Source: Lachnoanaerobaculum sp. ICM7 (GTDB taxonomy: Bacteria; Bacillota; Clostridia; Lachnospirales; Lachnospiraceae). Taken from it: a stretch of 64,000 bases of DNA. Position 1 is the stretch's first letter, and each line of letters begins with the position of its first letter. The notes under the pieces were generated by a model. It did not search any database. It had not been told where the DNA came from and saw nothing but the letters and a program-made list of their open reading frames with translations. Location: the NCBI RefSeq assembly GCF_000287675.1, contig NZ_ALJL01000023.1, positions 1 through 64,000 of the forward strand, read 5' to 3'. Both the position numbers and the translations under genes were made by a program. Positions 24,369-33,586 of this stretch are shown here, one piece after another.

Positions 24369-25013
24369 CTATTTGTATTCCTTATACCATTTATCATCAA
24401 CTGTAATATATTTTATCTTTTCAATAAGTAATTGTTCTATATTGGCATCGGTCTCTTCCACAAGCTTCTTTTGAAGTCTTTCGCAAGTCTCCTTTTCAAA
24501 TATCAGACTTATGGTCACCATCTCATCAAATACGGTATCTTCTATAACTATATTTTCACTGTCTGCTATATACTTTATCTTTCCGTAAAAATCATATCCG
24601 AATTTATACTGTACTCTAAAACCGTCTCTGATCTCTCCTGTTTTAGTATTGACAAGCGCCTCTATAACCGCTCCCTGATATGCACGTATAAGTCCGCCCA
24701 CACCAAGCAAAGTTCCTCCGAAATATCTCGTAACCACTGCCACTATATCAAAATAACCTTGATTTTCCAGTACTTCCATCATAGGCATTCCGGCACTTCT
24801 TTGCGGTTCACCGTCGTCCGAACATTTTTTCTTATTTCCTTCTTCTCCTATGATATATGCATAGCAATTATGCCTGGCATCATAGTACTTTTTCTTTATT
24901 TTATCTATAAATTCAAGTGCCTCTTCTTCAGAGCTTACCATAGCAATATTTGCTATAAATCTTGATTTCTTTTCTACAATCTCGGCTTCATTATTTTCCA
25001 GAATGATTTTCAT
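24369..25013 (-). CDS. YigZ/IMPACT-family protein
   Basis: This is a 214-residue protein of the UPF0029/IMPACT family. The N-terminal domain carries the typical blocks KKSRFIA, DARHNCYAY, DDGEPQRSAGMPM and VTRYFGGTLLGVGGL. The bacterial proteins are cytoplasmic, and their biochemical role is not settled; eukaryotic IMPACT acts in translation control. I chose ATG at 25013, with CAGGAGAG 7 bases upstream. The longer reading from TTG has no site of its own. Confidence 0.85.
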   Translation of the reverse strand: MKIILENNEAEIVEKKSRFIANIAMVSSEEEALEFIDKIKKKYYDARHNCYAYIIGEEGNKKKCSDDGEPQRSAGMPMMEVLENQGYFDIVAVVTRYFGGTLLGVGGLIRAYQGAVIEALVNTKTGEIRDGFRVQYKFGYDFYGKIKYIADSENIVIEDTVFDEMVTISLIFEKETCERLQKKLVEETDANIEQLLIEKIKYITVDDKWYKEYK

Positions 25014-25082
25014 AGACCTACTCTCCTGTTTCACCAAGGTATTATAACAAATGTTTGATAAAATAAAAAGGCTAATAAAAAA

Positions 25083-25110
25083 AGCCTCCGGGTTAAAAAA
25101 CCCGAAAGCT
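25083..25110 (-). terminator. Terminator after the LRAT-domain gene
   Basis: CGGGTT and AACCCG form the stem core around an A-rich loop, with outer AGC/GCT pairs. A run of seven T follows on the minus strand. Confidence 0.75.
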
Positions 25111-25120
25111 CTTAAACTTA

Positions 25121-25822
25121 CTATATTGAAAGTACCATATCCACCTGACGTGAAAAAGATACTCCTGTTTTACACCAAAGTGCAAAATGCTCACAATTGT
25201 TTCTGGTAAAATTGTAGGCTCTTTCTCCAAGCCTTGATTTTGCCCTCTCTATAGTCTCCTCCGGTGAAAACAGCTTATACTTTGCTTTAAATAAAAAATC
25301 AAATATGCCGGTCTGTTCTCTCGGATTTTTATCAAAGTTTGTACTGCTCCTGAGTTTCCTTGGCGGGCCGCCCGTCTTTGGAAAATGAAGTACAAAATAA
25401 TCCTGTGACCCTTCGGTAAATTCCTTTAAATCAGTCTCGTATATGCTGACATTCCTTCCAAAATCCTTGGTTTTGTCCGCATAATGAATAACTTTACCGT
25501 CTCCTATATAAATACCGTAGTGATCATATAATGCTCTGGATACTCCAATCACATCTCCGGGCTTTAGGAAACTGCCTGAAACCAATCTTTCAAATTTCTC
25601 TTCCATAGCACTCATTGTACCGGTAGCTTTTCTTATATTATTTTTATCAAGAATCCTTGCATGACCGTCAAGAAGACTGTACTGCAATCTATAGCCCATT
25701 TCTTCTTTTTTATCTCTCCAAAAATGTTGCTTACCGTAAATTTTCTCTTCTCTGTTCGGTCTGTCACCACCGGTTCCCATCAACATCTTACCGGCAATCA
25801 AAAGTGCTAATAACATATCCAC
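25121..25822 (-). CDS. LRAT-domain (NC domain) protein
   Basis: This is a 233-residue protein with an LRAT/NlpC-P60-like cysteine-hydrolase domain. GDVIGVSRALYDHYGIYIGDG (about residues 93-113) holds the catalytic His. RNNCEHFALWC near residue 212 holds the nucleophile Cys in the family NCEHFA motif. Eukaryotic LRAT proteins are thiol acyltransferases or phospholipases; the bacterial members are largely uncharacterised. A short hydrophobic start (MLLALLIAGKML) may anchor it at the membrane. It is monocistronic, with an unusual repeat-rich upstream region (25828-25888). The acyl substrate is unknown. Confidence 0.75.
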   Translation of the reverse strand: MDMLLALLIAGKMLMGTGGDRPNREEKIYGKQHFWRDKKEEMGYRLQYSLLDGHARILDKNNIRKATGTMSAMEEKFERLVSGSFLKPGDVIGVSRALYDHYGIYIGDGKVIHYADKTKDFGRNVSIYETDLKEFTEGSQDYFVLHFPKTGGPPRKLRSSTNFDKNPREQTGIFDFLFKAKYKLFSPEETIERAKSRLGERAYNFTRNNCEHFALWCKTGVSFSRQVDMVLSI

Positions 25823-25827
25823 TCCAA

Positions 25828-25888
25828 GTAATATATAACATTTACCAAGTTAGGCTTTGCTAAGTTAGGTAATACTAATATATATTAC
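25828..25888. repeat. Nested repeats upstream of the LRAT-domain gene
   Basis: GTAATATATA (25828-25837) and TATATATTAC (25879-25888) form a 10-bp inverted repeat. Inside it, AAGTTAGG occurs twice in direct orientation (25847-25854 and 25862-25869), 15 bases apart. The block lies within 70 bases of the start codon and could be a regulator-binding region. Confidence 0.5.
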
Positions 25889-25901
25889 ATATGTTAATTT
25901 T

Positions 25902-27149
25902 TCAAGTGGAAATTACTTTTCCGAAAATTTCAGCCGGAATATATGCTTTTATACTGATTCCTTCGTCAATATATTCTTCACTGAGAATTTCACCGAATTT
26001 TCTGACAATTGCTATTTTACCGGCATCCTTATACGGGAATACATGCTCAAGATAAACTCTTTGCTTTTGTAAAATATCTTCAACAGTCTTTTTTAAATCC
26101 TCTATACCCTCTCCGGTCTTTGCCGACATCTTTAAAACTTTATCTGCGTGGAAATCTCTTGGAAGCTCCATATTCTCTTCCATCAAATCTGTCTTATTAA
26201 ATACTGTAATTATGTCCTTATCAACCACATCAAGGCTCCTTAGTGTATCGTATACCACCAACATCTGTGATGATGCCTCTTCATTTGAAGCATCCACCAT
26301 ATGTATCAGAAGATTTGCATACTTTGCCTCTTCCAGAGTGGATTTGAATGCTTCTATAAGGTGATGCGGAAGTTTTCTTATAAAACCTACAGTATCTGTT
26401 ACCAGTATTTCCTGACCGCTTCCAAGTTTTAACTTTCTGGTAGTGGGGTCAAGAGTTGCAAAGAGCTTGTCCTCTGCCAAAATATTTGCATCTGTGAGCT
26501 TATTGAGCAAAGTGGATTTTCCGGCATTGGTATATCCCACTATTGCCACATTAAAGGCAAGATTTTCATCTCTGGATTTTCTTATCAGATCTCTATGGTT
26601 TTCAACCTTTTTGAGCTCTGCTTTCAACTGAGAAATTCTCTCATGAATAAGTCTTCTATCCATCTCAAGCTTCTTCTCTCCCGGGCCTCTGGTACCGATA
26701 CCGCCACCAAGTCTTGAGAGACTGCTTCTAAGTCCTACCAGTCTTGCAGAAGAAAATTTTAACTGTGCCAATTCTACCTGAATCTTTCCTTCACTTGTTG
26801 TTGCTCTCTTTGCAAATATATCCAGAATGACCATTGTTCTGTCCATTACCTTGGTGTCTAAAAGATCCTCAAGATTTCTCAGCTGTGCAGGTGTAAGCTC
26901 ATCATCGCATACCACTCCGGTAGCTCCAAGTTCTATAACTCTGTCTTTGACTTCCTCTATCTTACCCTTACCTATGTAGGTGCCGGGATGCATCCTTTCT
27001 CTGGATTGTATAATACTGTCAAGAACTGTTGCACCTGCAGTATCCACAAGCTCTGCCAGTTCTTTCATGGATTCCTTTGTATCATCACCCACATCAACTC
27101 CCAGCAAAACTACCTTTTCAACTATTTCTTTTGTTTCATATGTACTCAT
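25902..27149 (-). CDS. hflX: GTPase HflX
   Basis: This is a 415-residue ribosome-associated GTPase. The N-terminal HflX domain includes MHPGTYIGKGK near residue 53 and GPGEKKLEMDRR near 150. The G domain has G1 GYTNAGKST (near 205), G3 DTVGF, and G4 NKTD. HflX splits or rescues stalled 70S ribosomes under heat and other stress. It lies 7 bases after a TPR lipoprotein gene and probably shares its transcript. Confidence 0.93.
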   Translation of the reverse strand: MSTYETKEIVEKVVLLGVDVGDDTKESMKELAELVDTAGATVLDSIIQSRERMHPGTYIGKGKIEEVKDRVIELGATGVVCDDELTPAQLRNLEDLLDTKVMDRTMVILDIFAKRATTSEGKIQVELAQLKFSSARLVGLRSSLSRLGGGIGTRGPGEKKLEMDRRLIHERISQLKAELKKVENHRDLIRKSRDENLAFNVAIVGYTNAGKSTLLNKLTDANILAEDKLFATLDPTTRKLKLGSGQEILVTDTVGFIRKLPHHLIEAFKSTLEEAKYANLLIHMVDASNEEASSQMLVVYDTLRSLDVVDKDIITVFNKTDLMEENMELPRDFHADKVLKMSAKTGEGIEDLKKTVEDILQKQRVYLEHVFPYKDAGKIAIVRKFGEILSEEYIDEGISIKAYIPAEIFGKVIST

Positions 27150-27156
27150 ATACTAC

Positions 27157-28002
27157 CTATCTGATTCTGGACTTTAAAAAAGCCACCTCATGAGAAACCT
27201 CTTCATCCTCGCCGTATTTTTCAATATATGCATTGAAACATTCCAAAGCCTTATTATAATCGCTCATATATTCATAGCATGATCCTTTTGAAAACATCAA
27301 AGACTTTAAGGTCTCATCATCATGTGCATTTAAAGTCTTATTTTCCAAAAGTGCCATACCTTCTTCCACAGCTTCAAGTGCCTTGTCATAATCTTCTCTC
27401 TTTGACAAATGCTTTGCATAAACAGCCAGCACTTTGGCGCTCTTTCTATTGGTTTCTTTTAACTGTTTTTCTAAAAACTCTTCCGCCTTATCAAGATATG
27501 ATGAATCTGAACTCTTATCATACATATCCTCATAATACTGTACTATACTGATACCGGCATTGATATGTAATTCACCTCTGTCATCCAGACTCTGTGCCTT
27601 ATCATACATTGCCACGGCATCTGCTATATCTATATCCATATCTACATTGCTGAGTTTAGTATATATGATAGCCAGCATATCCAAGTATTCCATTCTTTCT
27701 TCATCTGCAGATATAAGAAGTCTGTATGTATGCTCTGCAGCCTTGTAATCTCCGGCTTTATACTCGGCTTCCGCTCTGTATCTGAGTATATCTATTTCAA
27801 GACCTCTGATATTTTTGCTTCCATGTACGCCTATAGCCTTATCAAAGACTTCTACAGCTTGTGCATATTTACCTTCTTCAAGTAGGGCCTTGCCGCTTTC
27901 AAAGTATTTCTTTTCATTTACGCCACAGCCGCTTAGTAAAACAAGAGATAATATGCCTAATACAAATATATTTTTAATTTTTCCCTGTACTGCCAAAGCC
28001 AC
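27157..28002 (-). CDS. TPR-repeat lipoprotein
   Basis: This is a lipoprotein of up to 281 residues. A hydrophobic stretch ([12 protein letters not shown]) and lipobox LSGC (Cys27 from the longest start) are followed by repeated 34-residue TPR-like helices. Examples are [27 protein letters not shown] and [14 protein letters not shown]. It should act as a protein-protein scaffold outside the membrane; partners are unknown. The start lies inside the dUTPase gene: GTG at 28002 or, better placed behind AGAGG, TTG at 27996. The overlap implies translational coupling with dut. Confidence 0.75.
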   Translation of the reverse strand: MALAVQGKIKNIFVLGILSLVLLSGCGVNEKKYFESGKALLEEGKYAQAVEVFDKAIGVHGSKNIRGLEIDILRYRAEAEYKAGDYKAAEHTYRLLISADEERMEYLDMLAIIYTKLSNVDMDIDIADAVAMYDKAQSLDDRGELHINAGISIVQYYEDMYDKSSDSSYLDKAEEFLEKQLKETNRKSAKVLAVYAKHLSKREDYDKALEAVEEGMALLENKTLNAHDDETLKSLMFSKGSCYEYMSDYNKALECFNAYIEKYGEDEEVSHEVAFLKSRIR

Positions 28003-28405
28003 CTCTGTCTACTCCATCCAATTTATTCACTTCTTCAAATTCAAATGCATCCTGATGCTTTATTATTCTAAACTGGCATATTCTGTCATTTACTTCTATA
28101 ACAGTATCTCTCATTGCCAATGCCGGAAATCTCCATTCATCATTGTCACCGCAATATGACTCATCGATAACTCCCATTGAGTTGGTCTGTAAGATTCCGA
28201 AGTTTTTGAAAGTGGAACTTCTGGGTACCACCAATGCTTCATATCCGGACGGCAATTCCATTCCCACTCCAAGTCTGATAAGCTTGTAATCTCCCGACTT
28301 CATCTCAACTCTTTCAGCGGCTCTTAAATCTATCCAGTCACTTTTTCCATCTATAAATTTCAGTTTTTCAATCTCTTCACTGAAATATTTTATCTTTATC
28401 TTCAT
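27974..28405 (-). CDS. dut: dUTP diphosphatase
   Basis: This is a 143-residue trimeric dUTPase with all five motifs in order: [28 protein letters not shown] (catalytic Asp), RICQFRI and the C-terminal arm RGGFGSTGK. It hydrolyses dUTP to dUMP and pyrophosphate, keeping uracil out of DNA. It follows scpB by one base and overlaps the TPR lipoprotein gene, giving the apparent order scpA-scpB-dut-lipoprotein-hflX. Confidence 0.93.
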   Translation of the reverse strand: MKIKIKYFSEEIEKLKFIDGKSDWIDLRAAERVEMKSGDYKLIRLGVGMELPSGYEALVVPRSSTFKNFGILQTNSMGVIDESYCGDNDEWRFPALAMRDTVIEVNDRICQFRIIKHQDAFEFEEVNKLDGVDRGGFGSTGKN

Positions 28406-28406
28406 A

Positions 28407-29012
28407 TTAATTATCTTCCCCTACTCCGTTTACTTCACTTTCAAAGCCGAACTTCCATCCGGTCTCTTCCTCAACCTCATGCACTATCTCGGCTTCAAGA
28501 TCCGAATTGAGTCTTGGCAATGATTCTTTTGACTCAACTCCAAATCTTCTTAGGAATTCTTCGGTAGTTGCAAACTGTGAAGGTCTTCCGGGTGCATCAA
28601 GTTTTCCGGCTTCATAAACAAGTCCGAACTCTACCAGCCTGCTAACCACATGGTCCGATGAGACACCTCTTATACGTTCTATTTCAGCCTTTGTAATAGG
28701 CTGTTTGTAGGCAATAATTGATAATGTCTCAAGCAGGGCATCGGTAAGCACCTGCTTTTTGGGTGTCTTACATACCTTTATAAGTTGTTCATAGTACTCT
28801 GTCTTTGTACACATCTGAACACAATCTCCCAGATCAATTATCTGTATTCCTCTATTATCATTATTATACTTTACTTTTAATGATTCGAGATTTTGAATCA
28901 CTTCATTCTCTTTCATATCAAGAGCGGCACATAATTGTCTTATTTCTACAGATGTTCCCAAGGCAAAAAGTATTGCCTCAATCGCCGCTTCTGTTTTACT
29001 TAATTTAGCCAT
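28407..29012 (-). CDS. scpB: Segregation and condensation protein B
   Basis: This is a 201-residue winged-helix protein of the SMC-ScpAB condensin complex. Family features are [12 protein letters not shown] at the start, [14 protein letters not shown] in the form [14 protein letters not shown], and the [17 protein letters not shown] block. It binds ScpA and helps load SMC onto DNA for chromosome organisation. Its start overlaps the end of scpA by 8 bases. Confidence 0.94.
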   Translation of the reverse strand: MAKLSKTEAAIEAILFALGTSVEIRQLCAALDMKENEVIQNLESLKVKYNNDNRGIQIIDLGDCVQMCTKTEYYEQLIKVCKTPKKQVLTDALLETLSIIAYKQPITKAEIERIRGVSSDHVVSRLVEFGLVYEAGKLDAPGRPSQFATTEEFLRRFGVESKESLPRLNSDLEAEIVHEVEEETGWKFGFESEVNGVGEDN

Positions 29013-29799
29013 CTAATATATCGCTAAGATCCAGCGTCTCCTCCTTTCCCTCTTCTTCCAAAGTTTCTATTTGCATTTCTCCGAAAGTCTCCTCCTGTAA
29101 AAGAGCTATTTTACCTATTTTCATAAGTTCCAATACGCTTAAAAATGTAACAACAACTTCAAGCTTGCTTACCTGACTTTCAAGGAGTGATTTAAAGGTA
29201 AATTTTCTGTGCTTTCTGGCATATGCCATAACCTCCGTTATCTTGGTTTCCAAAGATACAGGTTCCTTTTTTATAGTGCCGAAATTACTTCTTACCTTAT
29301 CTATCCTGTTTTCCTTTTGCTTCATTACACGGTCAAATACTTCTTTTAACTTGTGTAAATTTAAACCGCCGAAAAGCTCATCCAGGTTTACAGGCTCCTT
29401 ATATTCTTCCACTTCAGCCGGAATACTTGGCTCCTTAAAAAGTATTTTACCGGCGTCAAAATATCTTCCGGCAAGCTCATTTGCCATCATCTTGTATTTT
29501 TTATATTCAAGCAGTCTTGCCACAAGCTCCGCTCTCGGGTCAATGATCTCCTTTGTCTCCTCATCTTCTTCAAGCGGTAAAAGCATCTTTGCCTTTATAT
29601 CAAGAAGCGTGGTAGCCATTACAATAAATTCACTCATCAAGTCAAGGTCATCGGTTTCCAGCTCGTTCATATAGTTTAAATACTGCTCCGTAATACTCAC
29701 AATCGGAATATCATATATATCTACTCTATCCCTTTCTATAAGATATAAAAGCAAATCAAGCGGTCCTTCAAACCTCTCCAATTTGTATGAAATCTCCAT
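29005..29799 (-). CDS. scpA: Segregation and condensation protein A
   Basis: This is a 264-residue kleisin of the SMC-ScpAB complex. It starts with the usual block FEGPLDLLLYLIERDRVDIYDI, and EFIVMATTLLDIKAKMLLP follows. The C-terminal winged helix ends near VTFLSVLELMK. It bridges the SMC dimer heads. I chose ATG at 29799, with GAGAGG 5 bases upstream, over a GTG two codons earlier. Confidence 0.94.
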   Translation of the reverse strand: MEISYKLERFEGPLDLLLYLIERDRVDIYDIPIVSITEQYLNYMNELETDDLDLMSEFIVMATTLLDIKAKMLLPLEEDEETKEIIDPRAELVARLLEYKKYKMMANELAGRYFDAGKILFKEPSIPAEVEEYKEPVNLDELFGGLNLHKLKEVFDRVMKQKENRIDKVRSNFGTIKKEPVSLETKITEVMAYARKHRKFTFKSLLESQVSKLEVVVTFLSVLELMKIGKIALLQEETFGEMQIETLEEEGKEETLDLSDILDG

Positions 29800-29849
29800 A
29801 CTCACCTCTCATATATAGATATCACTCAACCTTACTATTGTAACAAATT

Positions 29850-30710
29850 TCAAGCTTTATTGCGACACTTAAGATTAATCACAATCAGCTCCGACATATC
29901 ATTCAATCTGATATTTATACTGTGAGTTCCAAGTCCCGCTCCTATTATCTGAACCATATTTCCCACTTTTTTCATTCCTACAACCAATCTGTTAAAGAAA
30001 TGAAACTGTGGTGTCATTACGCCTATACCGCCGGGAAGCCTTATCGTTCCACCGTGAAAATGCCCTGCAAGTGCCAAATCCACATGACTGTCTGCATAGT
30101 CTTTTACAAACAGTGGTGAATGTGCCAATAATATATTAAACTTTGATTCATCTATACTTATGCGCTTATCTATATAACCCTGATCCAGAGGCTTTTTAAA
30201 TCTTCTCAAATAATATTTTTTCTCGAGGTCCAATCCGTGAACGCATATATTATCATCCGAATCATAGCTTTTATTTGAAAGATATACTATTCCCATATCC
30301 TCAATTATCTGCTTATATTGCCTGTAATTTAATCCGAATCTGTTCTCACTCAGTCTTTGTTCATGATTTCCGTTGGCATATATACATTTATACTTACTCG
30401 AAAGTCTTTTTAAAAGCACAAGCACATTTTCTATACCAAGTCGCCCCTTTACAGTTATCATATCACCGCCTATAAGTACCAAATCAGGTGATATATCATC
30501 TATAGCCGCAAAAAGCTTTTCATTGTTTTTTCCGAAACTGTTATTATGTAAATCTGTTAAAAAGACTATTTTCTTTTCACTCTTAATCTTTTCACTGCTT
30601 ATACTGTATTGTACCGTTTTAAAGTTCTTTCTTTCATAAAAAGAACGGAGCAGCAAGGAAATACTCCCCACTGCTCCTAATCCTATAATTTTAGAAAATA
30701 TATTTTTCAT
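29850..30710 (-). CDS. Membrane-associated metallophosphoesterase (YkuE/YaeI-like)
   Basis: This is a 286-residue calcineurin-type phosphoesterase. An N-terminal hydrophobic helix precedes the metal-binding motifs in order: TDLHNN, GGDM, NGNHE, LAHSP and AGHFHGG. The two-metal site hydrolyses phosphoesters; related proteins act on UDP-sugars, lipid or cell-wall phosphates, and the substrate here is unknown. It starts 7 bases after the dacA stop, with GGAG in the gap, so it is probably co-transcribed with that cell-wall gene. A TTG one codon upstream of the chosen ATG is an alternative start. Confidence 0.82.
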   Translation of the reverse strand: MKNIFSKIIGLGAVGSISLLLRSFYERKNFKTVQYSISSEKIKSEKKIVFLTDLHNNSFGKNNEKLFAAIDDISPDLVLIGGDMITVKGRLGIENVLVLLKRLSSKYKCIYANGNHEQRLSENRFGLNYRQYKQIIEDMGIVYLSNKSYDSDDNICVHGLDLEKKYYLRRFKKPLDQGYIDKRISIDESKFNILLAHSPLFVKDYADSHVDLALAGHFHGGTIRLPGGIGVMTPQFHFFNRLVVGMKKVGNMVQIIGAGLGTHSINIRLNDMSELIVINLKCRNKA

Positions 30711-30717
30711 CAAACTC

Positions 30718-32103
30718 CTAGCTTACCCAAACGCCGTCACTGTTTAAAGTGTATCCGTCAGGTGTGGTGGTATTTGTCAACATTTTACCATCACTTCCCA
30801 AATAATACCATAGTCCGTTGTACTTAAGCCAGCCTGAAGAATTCATCGCTCCGGAATCCTCCATAAAATACCAGGATCCGCTTGTATCCTGTCTCCAGCC
30901 TTTTGCCATTCTTCCGTCCGCATCAAACCAGTATTTTTTTCCGTTAATATTTAAAACTTCCGCTCTGGCACTTGTTCTATCTGATTTTACATAAAACCAG
31001 CTTCCATTGCTCTCTTTCCAACCTATATCCGGTGCCATACCCGGACCGTAGTTTTCAGCCCTTACATCAGATGTGGCAATTGACTTCGGTGCGGCATCCA
31101 CTTTTGCACTGTCCGCATTTGTTACCTGAACTTGCTGTGCAGATTCTGTTCTTGCCACCACTTCCTTTTTTGCAGCCTGCACTGCGACCCCGGTAATGCT
31201 CTTTTTCACACTTACATCTTTTGATGCGATATCCACACCGCCTGTTGAAGCTATCTCAAAGCCGTAGTCAAGCAAGGCTCTTGTGTCGGTATAGTGAGTT
31301 CCCTGGCTCTTTAGTATTACAACTACCAGTCTTACACCGTTTCTCTCCGCACATGTTACCAAAGTATTTCCCGCACTCTTTGTATATCCGGTCTTTCCGC
31401 CTATTACACCCGGATAATATCTGTTGTCATTGGTCTGAATCATCTTATGATGCATTGCAATTGAAGTGGCAGGTTTTCCCTTTGTTGCGGGAAATGTATA
31501 ATTTCTTGTACTTGCAATAGCTCTGAAATTAGGATTCCTAAACGCTTCAGCGGCAATCAATGCCATATCCTTAGCTGTAGTCTTATGGTTTTGATTGTTC
31601 AAACCGCTCGGATTTACAAAATTTGTGTTTTTTGCACCTATTTCTCTGGCTCTCGCATTCATCATATTTGCAAAGCCCGGTATTGAACCTCCGACATGCT
31701 CGGCAAGTCCGTTTGCAACTTCATTTGCCGAGGCAAGCATTGTTCCGTAAAGCGCATCTCTTACACTTATTCTGTCACCTTCCACTACACCTAAGTTTGT
31801 AGCTCCCGATTCCAGATTTGTAGTTGCACTCTTTGAAAACACCACAGTGTCATCAAGATCCGCCTGCTCCAAAGCAAGCAATGTTGTCATAATCTTAGTG
31901 ATCGAGGCAGGGAAAAACTGCTTATTCCCATCTTTTTCATACAGGAATTCACCTGTATTTGCATTGTAAAGTGCAGCTCCCTGCGATGCTATGTTTGGAG
32001 GAGTAGCTGCATATGTTACCATTCCGTTCCCCGGTGCAAAGCTTATCGCTCCTACCGCCAATAATATTGACAGTCCACCGGCTATAATTTTTTTGATTTT
32101 CAT
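30718..32103 (-). CDS. dacA: D-alanyl-D-alanine carboxypeptidase with cell-wall-binding repeats
   Basis: This is a 461-residue secreted penicillin-binding protein (peptidase S11). After a signal peptide (residues 1 to about 32) come the active-site motifs SITK (nucleophile Ser, near residue 67), SAN in ASANEVA, and KTG in GGKTGYTKSAGNT. It trims the terminal D-Ala of peptidoglycan stem peptides. From about residue 360 to the end there are Trp/Tyr-rich CW_binding-type repeats (NGSWFYV, GKKYWFDADGRMAKGW, GSWYFM, GLWYYLGSDGKML), which attach it to wall polymers. This S11-plus-repeats design is common in Lachnospiraceae. It is followed by the phosphoesterase gene. Confidence 0.9.
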   Translation of the reverse strand: MKIKKIIAGGLSILLAVGAISFAPGNGMVTYAATPPNIASQGAALYNANTGEFLYEKDGNKQFFPASITKIMTTLLALEQADLDDTVVFSKSATTNLESGATNLGVVEGDRISVRDALYGTMLASANEVANGLAEHVGGSIPGFANMMNARAREIGAKNTNFVNPSGLNNQNHKTTAKDMALIAAEAFRNPNFRAIASTRNYTFPATKGKPATSIAMHHKMIQTNDNRYYPGVIGGKTGYTKSAGNTLVTCAERNGVRLVVVILKSQGTHYTDTRALLDYGFEIASTGGVDIASKDVSVKKSITGVAVQAAKKEVVARTESAQQVQVTNADSAKVDAAPKSIATSDVRAENYGPGMAPDIGWKESNGSWFYVKSDRTSARAEVLNINGKKYWFDADGRMAKGWRQDTSGSWYFMEDSGAMNSSGWLKYNGLWYYLGSDGKMLTNTTTPDGYTLNSDGVWVS

Positions 32104-32344
32104 TTTTTATACTCACTTTAATTCTAAAATTTACCCTCTAACTTATTAATACTATATCACAAATATGGCACATAAGTATTAAGTAAATCTTACATACCTA
32201 TGACATTCTGCTAAACTGCATTTCCCGGGTAAAGTATCTCTAACAGTCTAATAAAAACTTATCTGAAAATCAATGAACATTTGTCTTTAAATCCGTCTTA
32301 TATTTATAATCTAAAACTCCGCGCTTTCAAAATCAAATGCAAAA

Positions 32345-32368
32345 ATTCGGACCTTTTAAAGTCCGAAT
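32345..32368 (-). terminator. Terminator of the fatty acid synthesis operon
   Basis: ATTCGGAC (32345-32352) pairs with GTCCGAAT (32361-32368), and a run of five T follows on the minus strand. It lies 20 bases after the last gene of the fab operon. Confidence 0.85.
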
Positions 32369-32387
32369 CTTATCAAATCTTAATTAT

Positions 32388-33569
32388 TTATTTTTCCGTA
32401 AGCTCTTTCATTATATCTTCAACATGCTCCAGCGCTGTAGCTCTGTAGGCATTTGAACCGCAAAAAAGCAATGCGTGACTTTCATCCGAGTTTGCTGCAG
32501 AACACAGTGCATCGGTTATACAATATGGTATTGTCTTTCTGTCACATACAGACAATGCCAAACAGTTATGACAATGTCTTATCGGTATAGGACCCGTCTT
32601 CAGTCTGTCCATAAAGTCGTTTCTTATGGCTCTTCCCGGCATACCTACAGGTGATTTTGTGATAACTATATCTTCTTCTTTTGCATCAATATATGTCTGC
32701 TTGTAATCATCAGGTGCATCACATTCATATGTGGTAACAAATCTTGTACCCATCTGTACTCCGTCCGCACCCAAACTTATGGCATGATCCATATCTTCTT
32801 TTGTGTATATACCGCCTGCTACAAATACCGGAATCTTTTTACCGAACTTTTCTTCATAGATTCTTACTTCCTCTATGATTTCTTTTATTTCGGCATCATA
32901 TTTTTCTCTTTTATAATTTTTACTTGCCATAGTATCAGCACCAAGCTCATGAAGCTCATCATAGGAAAATCCAAGATGTCCTCCCGCAAGCGGTCCTTCT
33001 ATTACTACAGCATCAGCTGTGGTGTTATATTTTCTGTCCCACATCTTTAAAATAACTTTTGCACTTTTTCTGCTTGATACTATCGGTGCAATACAGGTCT
33101 TTTTTGCGTTTTCGCTTAGCGCCTGTCCCTTTGCTACAAGCTCCGGCAATTCTATAGGCAGTCCGGCTCCGGATATTATAATATCCGCACCGGCTTTTAC
33201 GGCTTCTATTACATAGTCCGCATATTTATTCGTTGCCACCATTATATTGAAGCCTATAAAAGGATTATAATTTTTTAATTTTTCCAAAAATTTAGAAGCC
33301 TGTTTTGAAACCTTAAATCTGTTTTCAAATACTTCCGCCGCAATATCTCTGGCTTTTTGAAGTTCGGTCTTTACGGCACGAAGATTTGCTTCTATAGGAT
33401 TTTTATAAAAATCATCCTCTCTGAATCCAATCTGTGCTGTTGATATGATTCCCATTCCTCCATTGCCTGCCACATGTGCCGCAAGGGATGAAAGGCTTAT
33501 TCCTACACCCATACCGCCTTGGATAATGGGATAGAGCAAACTTTTATCACCTATTTTTAAGAATTCCAT
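32388..33569 (-). CDS. Nitronate monooxygenase / FabK-like flavoprotein with Cys-rich C-terminus
   Basis: This is a 393-residue FMN-dependent TIM-barrel protein of the 2-nitropropane dioxygenase/FabK superfamily. It starts with PIIQGGMGVG, and later blocks are ISGAGLP, EGPLAGGHLGF, VFVAGGIYT and DGVQMGTRFV. It is related to, but longer than, the true FabK encoded at 40465-41403. The extra C-terminus (about residues 335-375) has HCHNCLALSVCDRKTIPYC, a cysteine cluster that could hold metal. It is the last gene of the fab operon (17 bases after accDA), so a role in lipid metabolism or detoxification linked to it is likely, but the substrate is unknown. Confidence 0.75.
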   Translation of the reverse strand: MEFLKIGDKSLLYPIIQGGMGVGISLSSLAAHVAGNGGMGIISTAQIGFREDDFYKNPIEANLRAVKTELQKARDIAAEVFENRFKVSKQASKFLEKLKNYNPFIGFNIMVATNKYADYVIEAVKAGADIIISGAGLPIELPELVAKGQALSENAKKTCIAPIVSSRKSAKVILKMWDRKYNTTADAVVIEGPLAGGHLGFSYDELHELGADTMASKNYKREKYDAEIKEIIEEVRIYEEKFGKKIPVFVAGGIYTKEDMDHAISLGADGVQMGTRFVTTYECDAPDDYKQTYIDAKEEDIVITKSPVGMPGRAIRNDFMDRLKTGPIPIRHCHNCLALSVCDRKTIPYCITDALCSAANSDESHALLFCGSNAYRATALEHVEDIMKELTEK

Positions 33570-33586
33570 ATTCCCCTTTCAGCTAT

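Noticed and set aside
24432-24965. Open frame of about 177 codons opposite the IMPACT-family gene
   Set aside because: Composition is that of reverse-strand Lys/Glu codons; the sense gene has conserved blocks.
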